Positions 1 through 8,023 of a stretch of 64,000 nucleotides of DNA are shown here, in pieces. A program made the translations under genes and the position numbers. Source of the DNA: Iamia sp963728655 (GTDB taxonomy: Bacteria > Actinomycetota > Acidimicrobiia > Acidimicrobiales > Iamiaceae); the NCBI GenBank assembly GCA_963728655.1, contig CAVSLD010000003.1, forward strand, positions 496,001 to 560,000, read 5' to 3'. The notes under the pieces were generated by a model. The model saw only the letters and a list, made by a program, of their open reading frames with translations. It did no database searches and had not been told where the DNA came from. Numbering within the stretch: position 1 is the stretch's first letter; every line of letters begins with the position of its first letter.

Positions 1-63
1 GCCTCCGATCCTCCGGCCCGCCCGCCGCGGCCGGCCCGTCCCCCCTGCCCCTGAGGGGGTCCG

Positions 64-1374
64 GTGGCTGACGCCCTGCCCCAGCTGGCCCTGGTCGCCG
101 TGCTGATCATCGTGAACGGGGCCCTCTCCGGCAGCGAGATCGCGCTGGTGAGCCTGCGCGAGACCCAGCTCCAGAAGCTGGAGGAGGGCGGCCGCCGGGC
201 CCGGGCCCTGGCCACCCTCGCCCGCGACCCGAACCGGTTCCTGGCCACCATCCAGATCGGCATCACCCTGGCCGGGTTCCTGGCCTCGGCCGCGGCCGCC
301 GTCTCGCTGGCCGAGCCGCTCGAGGAGCCGCTGTCGTTCCTGGGCGGGGCGGCAGGGCCCGTCTCCATCGTCGTGGTCACCCTGATCCTGTCGTTCCTCA
401 CCCTGGTGTTCGGCGAGCTGGCCCCCAAGCGGATCGCCATGCAGCGGGCCGAGGGCTGGGGCCTGGTCGCGGCCCGGCCCCTGGCCGTGCTGTCCACCGT
501 CACCCGCCCCGTCGTGTGGGTGCTCAGCCACTCCACCGACCTCGCCGTCCGGCTCATGGGCGGCGACCCCCACCGCACCGCCGAGGAGGTGACCGAGGAG
601 GAGCTGCGCGACATGGTCACCAACCAGCCCGGCTTCACCGAGCAGCACCGGACGATCCTCTCCGGGGCCTTCGAGATCGCCGGGCGCACCCTGGCCGAGG
701 TGGTGCGGCCCCGGCGCGACGTGTTCGTCCTGGCCGCGTCCCGGCCCTGCGAGGAGGCGGTGGTCGAGCTGGCCGCCTCCAGCCACACCCGGGCGCCGGT
801 GGCCGAGGACGGCAAGCTCGACGACGTGCTGGGCACCGTCCACCTGCGCGACCTGGTCGCCGGCGAGGGGCGGACGGTCGGCGACGTCACCCAGCCCGCG
901 CCGGTGCTGCCCGAGACCGCCCCCGTGCTCGACGCCCTGCGCACCATGCAGGCCGGCCGCCACCAGATGGCCATCGTGATCAACGAGCACGGCGGCACCG
1001 AGGGCATCGTCACCGTGGAGGACCTGCTCGAGGAGCTGGTCGGCGAGATCTACGACGAGACCGACAAGGACATCCTCGACGTCCGCACCGAGCCCGACGG
1101 GGCCCGCGTGCTGCCCGGGCGCTTCCCCTGGCACGACCTCACCGACATCGACGTGGTGCTGCCCGACGGGCCCTACTCCACCGTGGCCGGGCTGGTCCTG
1201 CACCAGCTGGGCCGCATCCCCGAGCACCCCGGCGACGTGGTCACCGTCGCGGGCTGGCAGCTGGAGGTGCTCGCCGTCGACGGCCTGGCCATCAGCGAGG
1301 TCCGCATCCGCCCCGACCCCGACGCCCCGGCCCCCTCCGACGACGACGACCGCGAGGCGGCCCGCACCGCCTGA
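64..1374 (+). CDS. HlyC/CorC (CNNM/DUF21) family membrane protein with CBS pair
   Basis: A 436-aa protein starting at GTG 64. The N-terminal third (about residues 5-150) has the DUF21/CNNM membrane domain: a first hydrophobic segment with the motif GALSGSEIALVS, then further segments up to about residue 155 including the FGELAPKR motif. CBS-type sequence follows at about 200-330, with GGTEGIVTVEDLLEELVGEI near 318-337. The C-terminal 80 residues form the CorC_HlyC domain. Family members are linked to Mg/Co transport or membrane integrity; the haemolysin name is historical. It stands alone upstream of the fluoride channel pair. Family assignment is firm, the substrate is not known. Confidence 0.9.
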   Translation: MADALPQLALVAVLIIVNGALSGSEIALVSLRETQLQKLEEGGRRARALATLARDPNRFLATIQIGITLAGFLASAAAAVSLAEPLEEPLSFLGGAAGPVSIVVVTLILSFLTLVFGELAPKRIAMQRAEGWGLVAARPLAVLSTVTRPVVWVLSHSTDLAVRLMGGDPHRTAEEVTEEELRDMVTNQPGFTEQHRTILSGAFEIAGRTLAEVVRPRRDVFVLAASRPCEEAVVELAASSHTRAPVAEDGKLDDVLGTVHLRDLVAGEGRTVGDVTQPAPVLPETAPVLDALRTMQAGRHQMAIVINEHGGTEGIVTVEDLLEELVGEIYDETDKDILDVRTEPDGARVLPGRFPWHDLTDIDVVLPDGPYSTVAGLVLHQLGRIPEHPGDVVTVAGWQLEVLAVDGLAISEVRIRPDPDAPAPSDDDDREAARTA

Positions 1375-1413
1375 CGGTCGGCGGCCCTCGCCCGAGCCCG
1401 CGAGGGGGGCTCG

Positions 1414-1419
1414 TAGGGT
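1414..1419 (+). promoter_or_regulatory. -10 hexamer of a leaderless promoter (fluC1)
   Basis: TAGGGT lies 7 nt before ATG 1427. In actinobacteria this spacing puts the transcription start on the start codon itself. The upstream in-frame GTG at 1418 lies inside the hexamer and is therefore an unlikely start. Confidence 0.6.
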
Positions 1420-1426
1420 GCACGGC

Positions 1427-1891
1427 ATGGGCCCGACCGAGCCGGCGGCGACGCGCACCGCGCCCCACCCACCGTCGCCCACGGGCCCGGCGGCCCTCGC
1501 CGCGGTCGCGGCGGGCGGGGCCGTGGGCGCCGCCCTCCGCTGGGGCCTGTCGGCCGCGGTGGCCACGCCTGCCGGGGGGTTCGGCTGGGCCACGGCGGCG
1601 GTGAACCTGTCGGGGGCGTTCCTCCTGGGTCTGCTCCTCACCGCGCTGGCCGGGGCCGCGGCCCGGCGGGGCGGGGCCGCCCCGTGGCACCACCTCGCCC
1701 GCCTCGGCGCCGGCACCGGCGTGCTGGGCGGGTGGACCACCTTCTCGACCCTCGTGGTGGAGGTCGACCGCTCGGTCGACGCCGGCCGCGCGGGGGTGGC
1801 GGCCGCCGCCCTCCTGGTGTCGCTCGTCGGGGGCCTGGCCCTGGCTGCGGCGGGCACCGCCACCGGCCGCCGGCTGGTGCCGGCACCGTGA
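1427..1891 (+). CDS. crcB: fluoride channel FluC/CrcB, first subunit
   Basis: A 154-aa, four-helix membrane protein that exports fluoride as part of a dual-topology dimer. Visible family motifs are GAALRWGLS in helix 1, AVNLSGAFLLG in helix 2 and GWTTFSTLVVEV in helix 3 (the T-T-F-S-T track that lines the pores). ATG 1427 is preferred over GTG 1418 because a leaderless -10 hexamer ends 7 nt before it. The stop overlaps the next channel gene by 4 bp (GTGA). Two consecutive fluC genes are the common arrangement when the channel is a heterodimer. No fluoride riboswitch was recognised upstream. Confidence 0.9.
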   Translation: MGPTEPAATRTAPHPPSPTGPAALAAVAAGGAVGAALRWGLSAAVATPAGGFGWATAAVNLSGAFLLGLLLTALAGAAARRGGAAPWHHLARLGAGTGVLGGWTTFSTLVVEVDRSVDAGRAGVAAAALLVSLVGGLALAAAGTATGRRLVPAP

Positions 1892-2256
1892 CCGTCGTCG
1901 GCGTGCTGCTGGCCGGGGCCGTGGGGGCCCTCGGCCGCCACCTGCTGGTGGTGCTGCTCGAGACCCACCCCCGGCGCCGGCTGCCGGTCGGCATCGTCGT
2001 GGCCAACGTGGTCGGCAGCCTGGTGCTGGGGGCGCTGGTGGGCGCCCGCACCGCCGGGGACCTGTCCGCCACCGCGCTCACCGTCCTCGGCACCGGCTTC
2101 TGCGGGGCGCTCACCACGTGGTCGACGTTCGTGGTCGACGCGGCCGAGCGCATCGAGGGCGGCCAGACGTCGTCGGCGGCGGCCGTCGTGGCCGTGTCGC
2201 TGGTGCTCGGTGCGGTCGCCGCCGCGGCCGGGCTGGCCCTGACCGGCGGCCTCTAG
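1888..2256 (+). CDS. crcB: fluoride channel FluC/CrcB, second subunit
   Basis: A 122-aa membrane protein, clearly homologous to the preceding gene, with GALGRHLL, VANVVGSLVLG and GALTTWSTFVVDA. It starts at GTG 1888, overlapping the stop of the first subunit by 4 bp, so the two are translationally coupled and probably form an antiparallel heterodimer. Its TAG overlaps the stop of the convergent ASCH gene, so no spacer remains for a terminator. Confidence 0.9.
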   Translation: MTVVGVLLAGAVGALGRHLLVVLLETHPRRRLPVGIVVANVVGSLVLGALVGARTAGDLSATALTVLGTGFCGALTTWSTFVVDAAERIEGGQTSSAAAVVAVSLVLGAVAAAAGLALTGGL

Positions 2257-2849
2257 GAGGACGTGGCCCGGGTCGTGCGGGCGCGGTGGGCCCGGCCGCG
2301 CGGGGACAGCCGGTAGCCGACCCGGAGGCTCTCGGTGAGGCCGAGGGCCTTGAGCTTGCGCACGTCGAGCTTGAACGGGTCGCGCGCGCGCCCGACCGAC
2401 GCGGCCAGGTCGGCCGCCAGGGTGGCGGGGTGGGCCTCGATGAGCCCGAGGGTCTGGTCGGTCCACGGCCCCGAGGAGCTGGCCCGGTCCAGGCGGTCGA
2501 GGCGTCGGTCGATGTCGGCCACGTCGTCGTCGGTGAGGTCGTCGTCCAGGGCCAGCACGGTGCGGGGATCGGGACCGGCCGCGGGTCGGAGGCGCAGCCG
2601 GTAGACGGGCAGGTCCTCGTCACCCCGCAGCCCGGCCCGCACGGCGTCGGCGTCGGGCTCGCCCGCCCGCCGGGCGTCGGCCCGGGTGATGCGGGCGGGA
2701 TCGACCTCGTCGACGGCGGTGACCTCGAGGCGCCCCGCCGCGGTCCGGTAGGTGCGCCCGGCCACCACCTGGCACCGGCGCCACCGACGGAACAGCACCG
2801 TCACCTCGCCCCCGGCGATGGGCTCGCGGTACCGGGCCTGCACCTGCAC
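2253..2849 (-). CDS. ASCH-domain protein
   Basis: A 198-aa soluble protein starting at GTG 2849, chosen because TACCGT lies 6 nt upstream on the minus strand. The N-terminal 110 residues look like an ASCH (PUA-like beta-barrel) domain: a first strand followed by GEVTVLFRRW, then GRTYRTAAGRLEVTAVDEVDP and a stretch that ends in DEDLPVYRLRLRP. The C-terminal part (about 125-190) is helical, with repeated Leu/Asp, and ends in an arginine-rich tail. ASCH domains bind RNA or nucleotides, and some are N4-acetylcytidine amidohydrolases. The start is 55 bp from the divergent nuclease gene. Confidence 0.7.
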   Translation of the reverse strand: MQVQARYREPIAGGEVTVLFRRWRRCQVVAGRTYRTAAGRLEVTAVDEVDPARITRADARRAGEPDADAVRAGLRGDEDLPVYRLRLRPAAGPDPRTVLALDDDLTDDDVADIDRRLDRLDRASSSGPWTDQTLGLIEAHPATLAADLAASVGRARDPFKLDVRKLKALGLTESLRVGYRLSPRGRAHRARTTRATSS

Positions 2850-2855
2850 GCCGCC

Positions 2856-2861
2856 ACGGTA
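2856..2861 (-). promoter_or_regulatory. -10 hexamer of a leaderless promoter (ASCH gene)
   Basis: Minus-strand TACCGT sits 6 nt before GTG 2849. Confidence 0.5.
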
Positions 2862-2891
2862 GGTCGCGCCGACGCTGTCACACCCGGTCCG

Positions 2892-2897
2892 TACTGT
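2892..2897 (+). promoter_or_regulatory. -10 hexamer of a leaderless promoter (nuclease)
   Basis: TACTGT is followed by four consecutive in-frame GTG codons (2896, 2899, 2902, 2905). Only GTG 2905 has the 7-nt spacing seen elsewhere in the window. Confidence 0.5.
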
Positions 2898-2904
2898 GGT
2901 GGTG

Positions 2905-3729
2905 GTGGGGAGGAGGACACCGTCGGGTCTCGCCGTGCTGGCCGTGCTGGCGCTGGTCGCGCTCCTCGGCGCGTGCTCGGCGGCCGCGCAGGGCGCGAGC
3001 GACGCGACCTCGACCTCCCCGCCGCGCACAGCCCCCGACGCCACCGCCGCGCCGTCGACCGCGGCGCCGGTCGATGAGGGTTCCGACGACCCGGCGCCGG
3101 GCGACCTGCCCGAGGGCCGCGACGTGGTGGTCACCTCGATCACCGACGGCGACACGTTCCGCGCCGGCGACGAGCGGGTGCGCCTCACCGGCATCGACAC
3201 ACCGGAGGTGTCGGGCGGGATCGAGTGCTACGGCCCCGAGGCCACCGACGCCCTCGACGCCCTGATCCCGGTGGGCACCGAGGTCCGCCTCGTCCTCGAC
3301 GTCGAGCCCGAGGACCGCTACGACCGCACCCTGGCCTACGTGTACCGCCTCTCCGACGGGGCCTTCGTCAACCTCGCCCTGGCCCGCGACGGCTTCGCCA
3401 CGGCCCTGTCGATCGCGCCCAACGTGGCCCACGCCGACGACGTGGCCGCCGCCGTCGCCGAGGCCCGGGCCGCGGGCCGGGGGCTGTGGTCGGCCTGCCC
3501 GGTCGACGACCAGGGCGAGACCGCCACGACCGGCCCGGCCACGACCGTCGCCCCTCCCGGCGGGGACGGCGGCGCCCCCTGCGACCCGTCCTACCCCGAC
3601 GTGTGCATCCCGCCGGCACCGCCCGACCTCGACTGCGCCGACGTGCCCTACCAGGACTTCCGCGTGCTGGCCCCGGATCCCCACCACTTCGACGGCGGGG
3701 GCGACGGCCTGGGGTGCGAGGCGCGCTGA
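2905..3729 (+). CDS. secreted thermonuclease (SNase-like) lipoprotein with C-terminal excalibur-type domain
   Basis: About 274 aa. A lipoprotein signal peptide ends in LLGAC, so the mature protein should be anchored outside the membrane. A Ser/Thr/Pro-rich linker is followed by a staphylococcal-nuclease fold: VVVTSITDGDTF, VRLTGIDTPE, YDRTLAYVY and GRGLWSAC, which carry the catalytic Asp/Arg/Glu/Arg pattern. After a second linker the last ~35 residues (DLDCADVPYQDF then a Asp/Gly-rich DGGGDGLGCE) match the calcium-binding excalibur type. Likely an extracellular nuclease. The exact GTG start is ambiguous among four. Confidence 0.85.
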   Translation: MGRRTPSGLAVLAVLALVALLGACSAAAQGASDATSTSPPRTAPDATAAPSTAAPVDEGSDDPAPGDLPEGRDVVVTSITDGDTFRAGDERVRLTGIDTPEVSGGIECYGPEATDALDALIPVGTEVRLVLDVEPEDRYDRTLAYVYRLSDGAFVNLALARDGFATALSIAPNVAHADDVAAAVAEARAAGRGLWSACPVDDQGETATTGPATTVAPPGGDGGAPCDPSYPDVCIPPAPPDLDCADVPYQDFRVLAPDPHHFDGGGDGLGCEAR

Positions 3730-4466
3730 GCCGGTGGGTCAGCCTGCGCCGGGCCGAGCCCGGGCCGGCGGGTCAGGCCCCGACCAGGCGGAGCACCTCG
3801 GCCGGGGTGGCCGCGCCCGAGAACACGATCTCCCCGTCGCGGCAGGGCGACGCAGCGGTCGACCCGCTCCACGAACTCGGGGTCGTGGGTCGCCACGACG
3901 ACGGCGGCCCCGTCGGCGTGGACCTCGTCGAGGAGGTCGAGCAGGGCCGCCCGGCCGGGGGCGTCGAGGCCCACGAAGGGCTCGTCGACCAGCAGCAGCG
4001 AGAAGGGCCGGGCCAGGCCCAGCAGGAGCGACGCCTTCTGGCGCAGGCCCCGGCTGAACCGGCTGGGGAGGTCGTCGAGGCGCTCGGTCAGGCCCAGGCG
4101 GTCGGCCACCTCCTCGGCGTAGGCGTCGAAGCCGTCGCCGCCGAAGAGCCGGGACACGTACTCCACGTGCTCGTGGACCGAGAGGTCGTCGTAGAGCACG
4201 GGCTCGTCGGGGAGGTACGAGGTGGTGGCCCGGGCGTGGACGTCGTCGGTGGGCCAGCCCGCCACCTCGACCTCGCCCTCGTCGGCCTCCAGCAGGCCGG
4301 CCACGATGCGCAGCAGGGTGGACTTGCCCGAGCCGTTGTGGCCGATCAGGGCCACGCGCTCGCCCGCGGCCACCTCCAGGTCGACCGGGCCGAGGGCGGG
4401 CACGCCGCCGTAGGCCCGCTCCACGGCGTCGACCAGCAGGGCCGGGAAGGCCGCAGGGGTGCTCAT
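3648..4466 (-). CDS. ABC-2 type transporter ATP-binding protein (apparent frameshift near the 3' end)
   Basis: ATPase subunit of a simple exporter. Walker A is GHNGSGKST, the signature is the diverged FSRGLRQK, and Walker B is LLLVDEPFVGLD followed by THD. ATG 4466 overlaps the stop of a 7-codon minicistron that links it to the upstream permease. After the VDRCVALP stretch (about 3840-3850) the encoded frame runs into low-complexity Pro/Arg sequence down to 3648, overlapping the nuclease gene. A +1-shifted frame instead reads DGEIVFSGAATPAEVLRLVG and stops at 3773, a typical end for this family. One extra C therefore seems to be present, either a sequencing error or a recent mutation. The intended gene is 3773-4466. 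Confidence 0.8.
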   Translation of the reverse strand: MSTPAAFPALLVDAVERAYGGVPALGPVDLEVAAGERVALIGHNGSGKSTLLRIVAGLLEADEGEVEVAGWPTDDVHARATTSYLPDEPVLYDDLSVHEHVEYVSRLFGGDGFDAYAEEVADRLGLTERLDDLPSRFSRGLRQKASLLLGLARPFSLLLVDEPFVGLDAPGRAALLDLLDEVHADGAAVVVATHDPEFVERVDRCVALPRRGDRVLGRGHPGRGAPPGRGLTRRPGLGPAQADPPAQRASHPRPSPPPSKWWGSGASTRKSW

Positions 4467-4486
4467 CGGCTGCGCTCGCTCGTCAT
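4463..4486 (-). CDS. 7-codon bridging minicistron (MTSERSR)
   Basis: Its ATG (4486-4484) overlaps the permease TGA (4485-4483), and its TGA (4465-4463) overlaps the ATPase ATG (4466-4464). A strong GAGGAGG-type ribosome binding site precedes it. The peptide resembles the SER-SER leader repeated at 54.1 kb. Most likely it carries the ribosome from permease to ATPase by termination-reinitiation rather than making a functional peptide. Confidence 0.4.
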   Translation of the reverse strand: MTSERSR

Positions 4487-6189
4487 CGGTCCTCCTCGGA
4501 CTCGTCATCGTCGTCACCGGACGACTTCAGGGCGGCCTGGGCCTCCATGGCCTCGGCCCACCAGGCTCGGATGGGCTCGCGCTGGTGCACCCAGCCGCCG
4601 ACCAGGGCGACCACGATGCCGACCGCGACCCAGGCCTGCAGCGCGCCCTGGGCCATGGGCCGCCCGGCGTGCTCGTTGGCCTCCACGATGAGCAGCGGCA
4701 GGGCGCCGAACACGGCCACCACGAGGGGCAGGGCGGTGCGGACCACCGTCTTGGTCCCGGCCACCTCGGGGGCGATCATCGTGAGCTCGCTGGCCGTGGG
4801 GCCCTGCGAGGGGGCGCCGCTGATCACGTTGATCACCGCCCCGGCCATGCCGGTGAGGGCGGTCACCACCCCGGCGACCAGCCCGGCCGCGACGGGCACC
4901 TGGCCCGCGCCGGGGACGATGGCCACGGCCCCGGCCACCAGGCCGAGCAGGACGGCGACGATCCCCGAGGCGGCCATGAGCCGCACGTAGAGGTCGCCCT
5001 CGGCGTCGGGGTAGAGGGTCCGCCGGCTGGGGTGGTCGACCTCCTGGGCGAGGGGCTCGACCACGTCGAGGCCGGCCACCCAGAAGGCCAGACCGGCCGC
5101 GACCACGAGGGGGGCGGTGCCGGCCCACGCGCCCCGGAGGGCGGCGCCGGCGGCCACGGCCATGAGCAGCATGCGGACGATGCGGGTGGCGGGGAAGCGC
5201 AACAGCCCGTCCCAGGCGCGTCGCCAGCCCGCCCACCGGCTGTGGTGGCGGCGGCCCAGCCAGGGGCGGTCACGGGGTTGGTCGGCGGCCAGCTGGCGCC
5301 GCAGCACCAGCACCGTGCGCACGTCCTGGAGGGTGGCGGCGAAGCGCAGCTGACCGACCAGGGCGGTGCGGCGCTCGGCGGCCTCGATGGAGATGCCGGC
5401 CACGCCCCGGAGCCCGAGGGCGACCACGCCGACGGCGGCCAGCACGGCGGCGACCGCAGCGACGTGGAGGTCGAGGGGGGCGAGGGCCAGCCAGCCCACG
5501 GCCCGCCCGGGCGAGGCGGGGATGGCGGTGCCGCCGACGTCGACGCCGGCCACGTCGAGGGCCGACCACAGGACCAGCACCCCGGCGACCGCGGTGGCGG
5601 CCGGGCGGGGGATGCGCCGGCCGCTGGCGATCAGGGCGGCGCCGAGGCTGAGGGCCACCAGGACGGCCGTGGCCAGGGCGACCGAGGCGATCCACGCCGG
5701 CGCCGGCTCCGGGAAGCGGGGGTCGGCCAGGCGCCCCATCGCCGCGCCCGCGAGGAGACCGACGAACAGGCCGGTCCGCAGCTGGCGCAGGGCCGGGCTG
5801 CGCAGGGCCTTGCCCCGGTCGAGGGGGGCGAGCAGCACGTAGCGCACGTCGCCGGCCTCGACGGCCAGCGGGCCACCCCGGCTGCCCGAGCGCAGGCCGA
5901 TGCCGACGGCCAGGGCCGCCAGCAGGCCGATGACCGCCGGGCCGTGGGCGGTGACGTCGTCGACCTGGGACGGCGACAGGGCGGTGTCGCCCACCGCGCC
6001 GGTGGCCAGGGCCACGGCGATGGTGCCGAAGAGGGCGGCCAGGTACACGTGGTAGAGCGCGTCGACCCAGTGGATGCCCGAGATGCGGCGCCGCCGGCGG
6101 GCCCGGCGCAGCTCGTCGAGGTGGACGGGGTCGACGGGCAGCTCGGGCGCGTGCTCCTCCGGCTCGACGAGGAGGGCATCGGCGGACAC
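4483..6189 (-). CDS. ABC-2 type exporter permease
   Basis: A 568-aa polytopic membrane protein with roughly twelve hydrophobic segments, paired with the ATPase downstream. It starts at GTG 6189, selected by a leaderless TAGCGT 8 nt upstream; the first ~45 residues are charged (VEPEEHAPELPV, then an arginine run) and cytoplasmic. An acidic tail (DDDDESEEDR) ends the protein. It is divergent from the copper-resistance gene with an 88-bp shared promoter region. No substrate can be read from the sequence. Confidence 0.75.
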   Translation of the reverse strand: MSADALLVEPEEHAPELPVDPVHLDELRRARRRRRISGIHWVDALYHVYLAALFGTIAVALATGAVGDTALSPSQVDDVTAHGPAVIGLLAALAVGIGLRSGSRGGPLAVEAGDVRYVLLAPLDRGKALRSPALRQLRTGLFVGLLAGAAMGRLADPRFPEPAPAWIASVALATAVLVALSLGAALIASGRRIPRPAATAVAGVLVLWSALDVAGVDVGGTAIPASPGRAVGWLALAPLDLHVAAVAAVLAAVGVVALGLRGVAGISIEAAERRTALVGQLRFAATLQDVRTVLVLRRQLAADQPRDRPWLGRRHHSRWAGWRRAWDGLLRFPATRIVRMLLMAVAAGAALRGAWAGTAPLVVAAGLAFWVAGLDVVEPLAQEVDHPSRRTLYPDAEGDLYVRLMAASGIVAVLLGLVAGAVAIVPGAGQVPVAAGLVAGVVTALTGMAGAVINVISGAPSQGPTASELTMIAPEVAGTKTVVRTALPLVVAVFGALPLLIVEANEHAGRPMAQGALQAWVAVGIVVALVGGWVHQREPIRAWWAEAMEAQAALKSSGDDDDESEEDR

Positions 6190-6197
6190 GGCTGACG

Positions 6198-6203
6198 ACG
6201 CTA
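6198..6203 (-). promoter_or_regulatory. -10 hexamer of a leaderless promoter (ABC permease)
   Basis: Minus-strand TAGCGT lies 8 nt before GTG 6189. Confidence 0.5.
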
Positions 6204-6264
6204 CGCCCGCGCCCACCGCCGATCCCAGCCGCGCTCCGCCCGGTCGACGCCCACCCGCCCGACC

Positions 6265-6270
6265 TAGGTT
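6265..6270 (+). promoter_or_regulatory. -10 hexamer of a leaderless promoter (copC-copD)
   Basis: TAGGTT lies exactly 7 nt before GTG 6278. The same hexamer and spacing precede the histidine kinase gene at 24798. Confidence 0.6.
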
Positions 6271-6277
6271 TGCCGCC

Positions 6278-8023
6278 GTGCCCGGTCGCGCTCCCCTCCC
6301 CCTCCGCGCCCTCCGGTGGGCAGGGTCGGTGGCGGTCGTCGTGGTCGCCCTGCTGACCCTCGGGCCGGCGGCCCCGGCCGGGGCCCACGCCACCCTGCAG
6401 GACACCAGCCCCGCCGGCGACGCCCTGGTCGACGAGGTGCCGCCCGCGGTCACCCTGACCTTCGACGAGCCGGTGACCGCCACCACCGGTGCGGTGCAGG
6501 TGATCGCCCCGTCGGGCAGCCGCGTCGACGGCGCGGTGGAGTCCCTCGACGGCGGGCGCACGGTGTCGGTCGCGGTCGATGGCGACACCGTCGGCACCTA
6601 CACGGTGGCCTTCCGGGTGGTGAGCGACGACGGCCACACCGTCTCCGGCTCGTTCGTCTTCGACGTGCAGACGTCCACCGGGGCGGCCGAGGTGGACCAG
6701 TCGATCCCTCTGCTCACCTCGGCCACCGGGGGCGTCGGTCGCTGGCTCTCCTACGCCGGGCCCGTCGTCGCGGTGGGGGCCGCCCTCCTCCTGCTGCTCA
6801 CCCGGCCCCACGGAGGCCCGGGTCGGGCCGAGCGCACCCTCGTCCGCCTCGTCGCCGCCGGCGCGGTGGCCGGGGCGGTGGGCTGTGCCCTGGCCGTGCT
6901 GGCCCAGGTCGCGCTCACGACCGGGCGTCCGGTCACCGACGCCGTCGGGCTCGTGCGCGAGGTGGCGGCCGACAGCCGGCCCGTCGCGGTGGCCCTGGCC
7001 CGGGCGGGGGTCGTGGCCCTCGGCGCGCTGGTGGCACTGGTCGCCCTCCTCTCGCACCGGCGTCGGGCCGGCGCGGTGGCCGCCGCCGTGGTCGTGGCGG
7101 CCGGCGGTCTGCTGGCACCGGTGGCCGGGCACCCCTGGACCGCCGACGGACGGGCCCTGGCCGTCACGGCCGACGGCGTGCACCTGCTGGCCGCCTCGGT
7201 CTGGCTCGGCCTGCTGGCCGCCCTGGCCGCCAGCGCCCGCTCCCTCCCCGATCCCGTCGCGGCCGTGCGGGGCGTGTCCCGGGCCGCCCTGGTGGCGTCG
7301 CTGGTGCTGCTCGCGACCGGCGGTGCCTCGGCCTGGCTGCTGCTGGGGTCGGTCGACGCCCTGCTCCACACCGCCTCGGGCCAGCTCGTCCTCCTGAAGG
7401 TGATCGGGTTCGCCGCCCTCGTGTCGCTCGGCTACGTGAACCGCACCCGCCTGGTGCCCCTCCTGGGCCGGGCCGTCGGCGTCGACGTGGCCGCATCGGC
7501 GCCCGAGCCGGCGCTCGTCGGGGCCGGCGGCGGGGCTCCGGAGGCCCCCGCGGCCGACGACCGGCCCGCGTCGGGGGCCCCGCCCTCCGGCGACGGGGCC
7601 CTGGGTCGCCTGCTGCGCGTCGTCCGGGTCGAGGTGGTGATCGGCGCCCTGGTCCTGGTGGTGACGGCGGGCCTGGTGAACCAGCCCCCCGGGCGCGACG
7701 TGCTCTCCCAGCCGTTCTCCCAGACCCTCACGGTCGACGGCTCCACCATGCTCTTCGAGGTCGACCCGGCCCGGGCCGGCACCAACGAGATGCACCTCTA
7801 CGTCACCGACGAGACCGGGAACCCGGCGCCCGTCGATGCCCTGGAGGTGTCCACCGGCCGCGACGGCGTGCCCGAGCGCAGGCTCCCGGTGGAGCAGATC
7901 AGTCCCGACCACGCCGTCGTCTACGGCGCCTCCCTCCCGACGCCGGGAACCTGGGACGTCGACGTGACGACAGTGAGGGTGGGAGTCCCCCGCCAGTTCC
8001 ACTTCGAGGTGCCCGTCCGATGA
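6278..8023 (+). CDS. CopC-CopD fusion copper resistance protein
   Basis: A 581-aa protein. A signal peptide ends in APAGA, leaving His37 as the first mature residue, as expected of CopC, where the N-terminal His binds Cu(II). The CopC beta-sandwich runs to about residue 130 and keeps VVSDDGHTVSGSFVF. A CopD membrane domain follows (about 150-440, eight or so hydrophobic segments with GHPWTADGRAL and HLLAASVWLG). An extra extracytoplasmic segment lies near 495-581 (FSQTLTVDGS onward). It probably handles periplasm-side copper and its uptake or delivery. The stop overlaps the next gene by 4 bp. Confidence 0.88.
   Translation: MPGRAPLPLRALRWAGSVAVVVVALLTLGPAAPAGAHATLQDTSPAGDALVDEVPPAVTLTFDEPVTATTGAVQVIAPSGSRVDGAVESLDGGRTVSVAVDGDTVGTYTVAFRVVSDDGHTVSGSFVFDVQTSTGAAEVDQSIPLLTSATGGVGRWLSYAGPVVAVGAALLLLLTRPHGGPGRAERTLVRLVAAGAVAGAVGCALAVLAQVALTTGRPVTDAVGLVREVAADSRPVAVALARAGVVALGALVALVALLSHRRRAGAVAAAVVVAAGGLLAPVAGHPWTADGRALAVTADGVHLLAASVWLGLLAALAASARSLPDPVAAVRGVSRAALVASLVLLATGGASAWLLLGSVDALLHTASGQLVLLKVIGFAALVSLGYVNRTRLVPLLGRAVGVDVAASAPEPALVGAGGGAPEAPAADDRPASGAPPSGDGALGRLLRVVRVEVVIGALVLVVTAGLVNQPPGRDVLSQPFSQTLTVDGSTMLFEVDPARAGTNEMHLYVTDETGNPAPVDALEVSTGRDGVPERRLPVEQISPDHAVVYGASLPTPGTWDVDVTTVRVGVPRQFHFEVPVR

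Noticed and set aside
40..60. Hairpin formed by CCCCC and GGGGG just before the first gene
   Set aside because: Short homopolymer arms only; may be chance or the end of a transcript outside the window.
1418..1420. GTG 1418 as start of the first fluoride channel gene
   Set aside because: It lies inside the TAGGGT hexamer; ATG 1427 has the standard 7-nt leaderless spacing.
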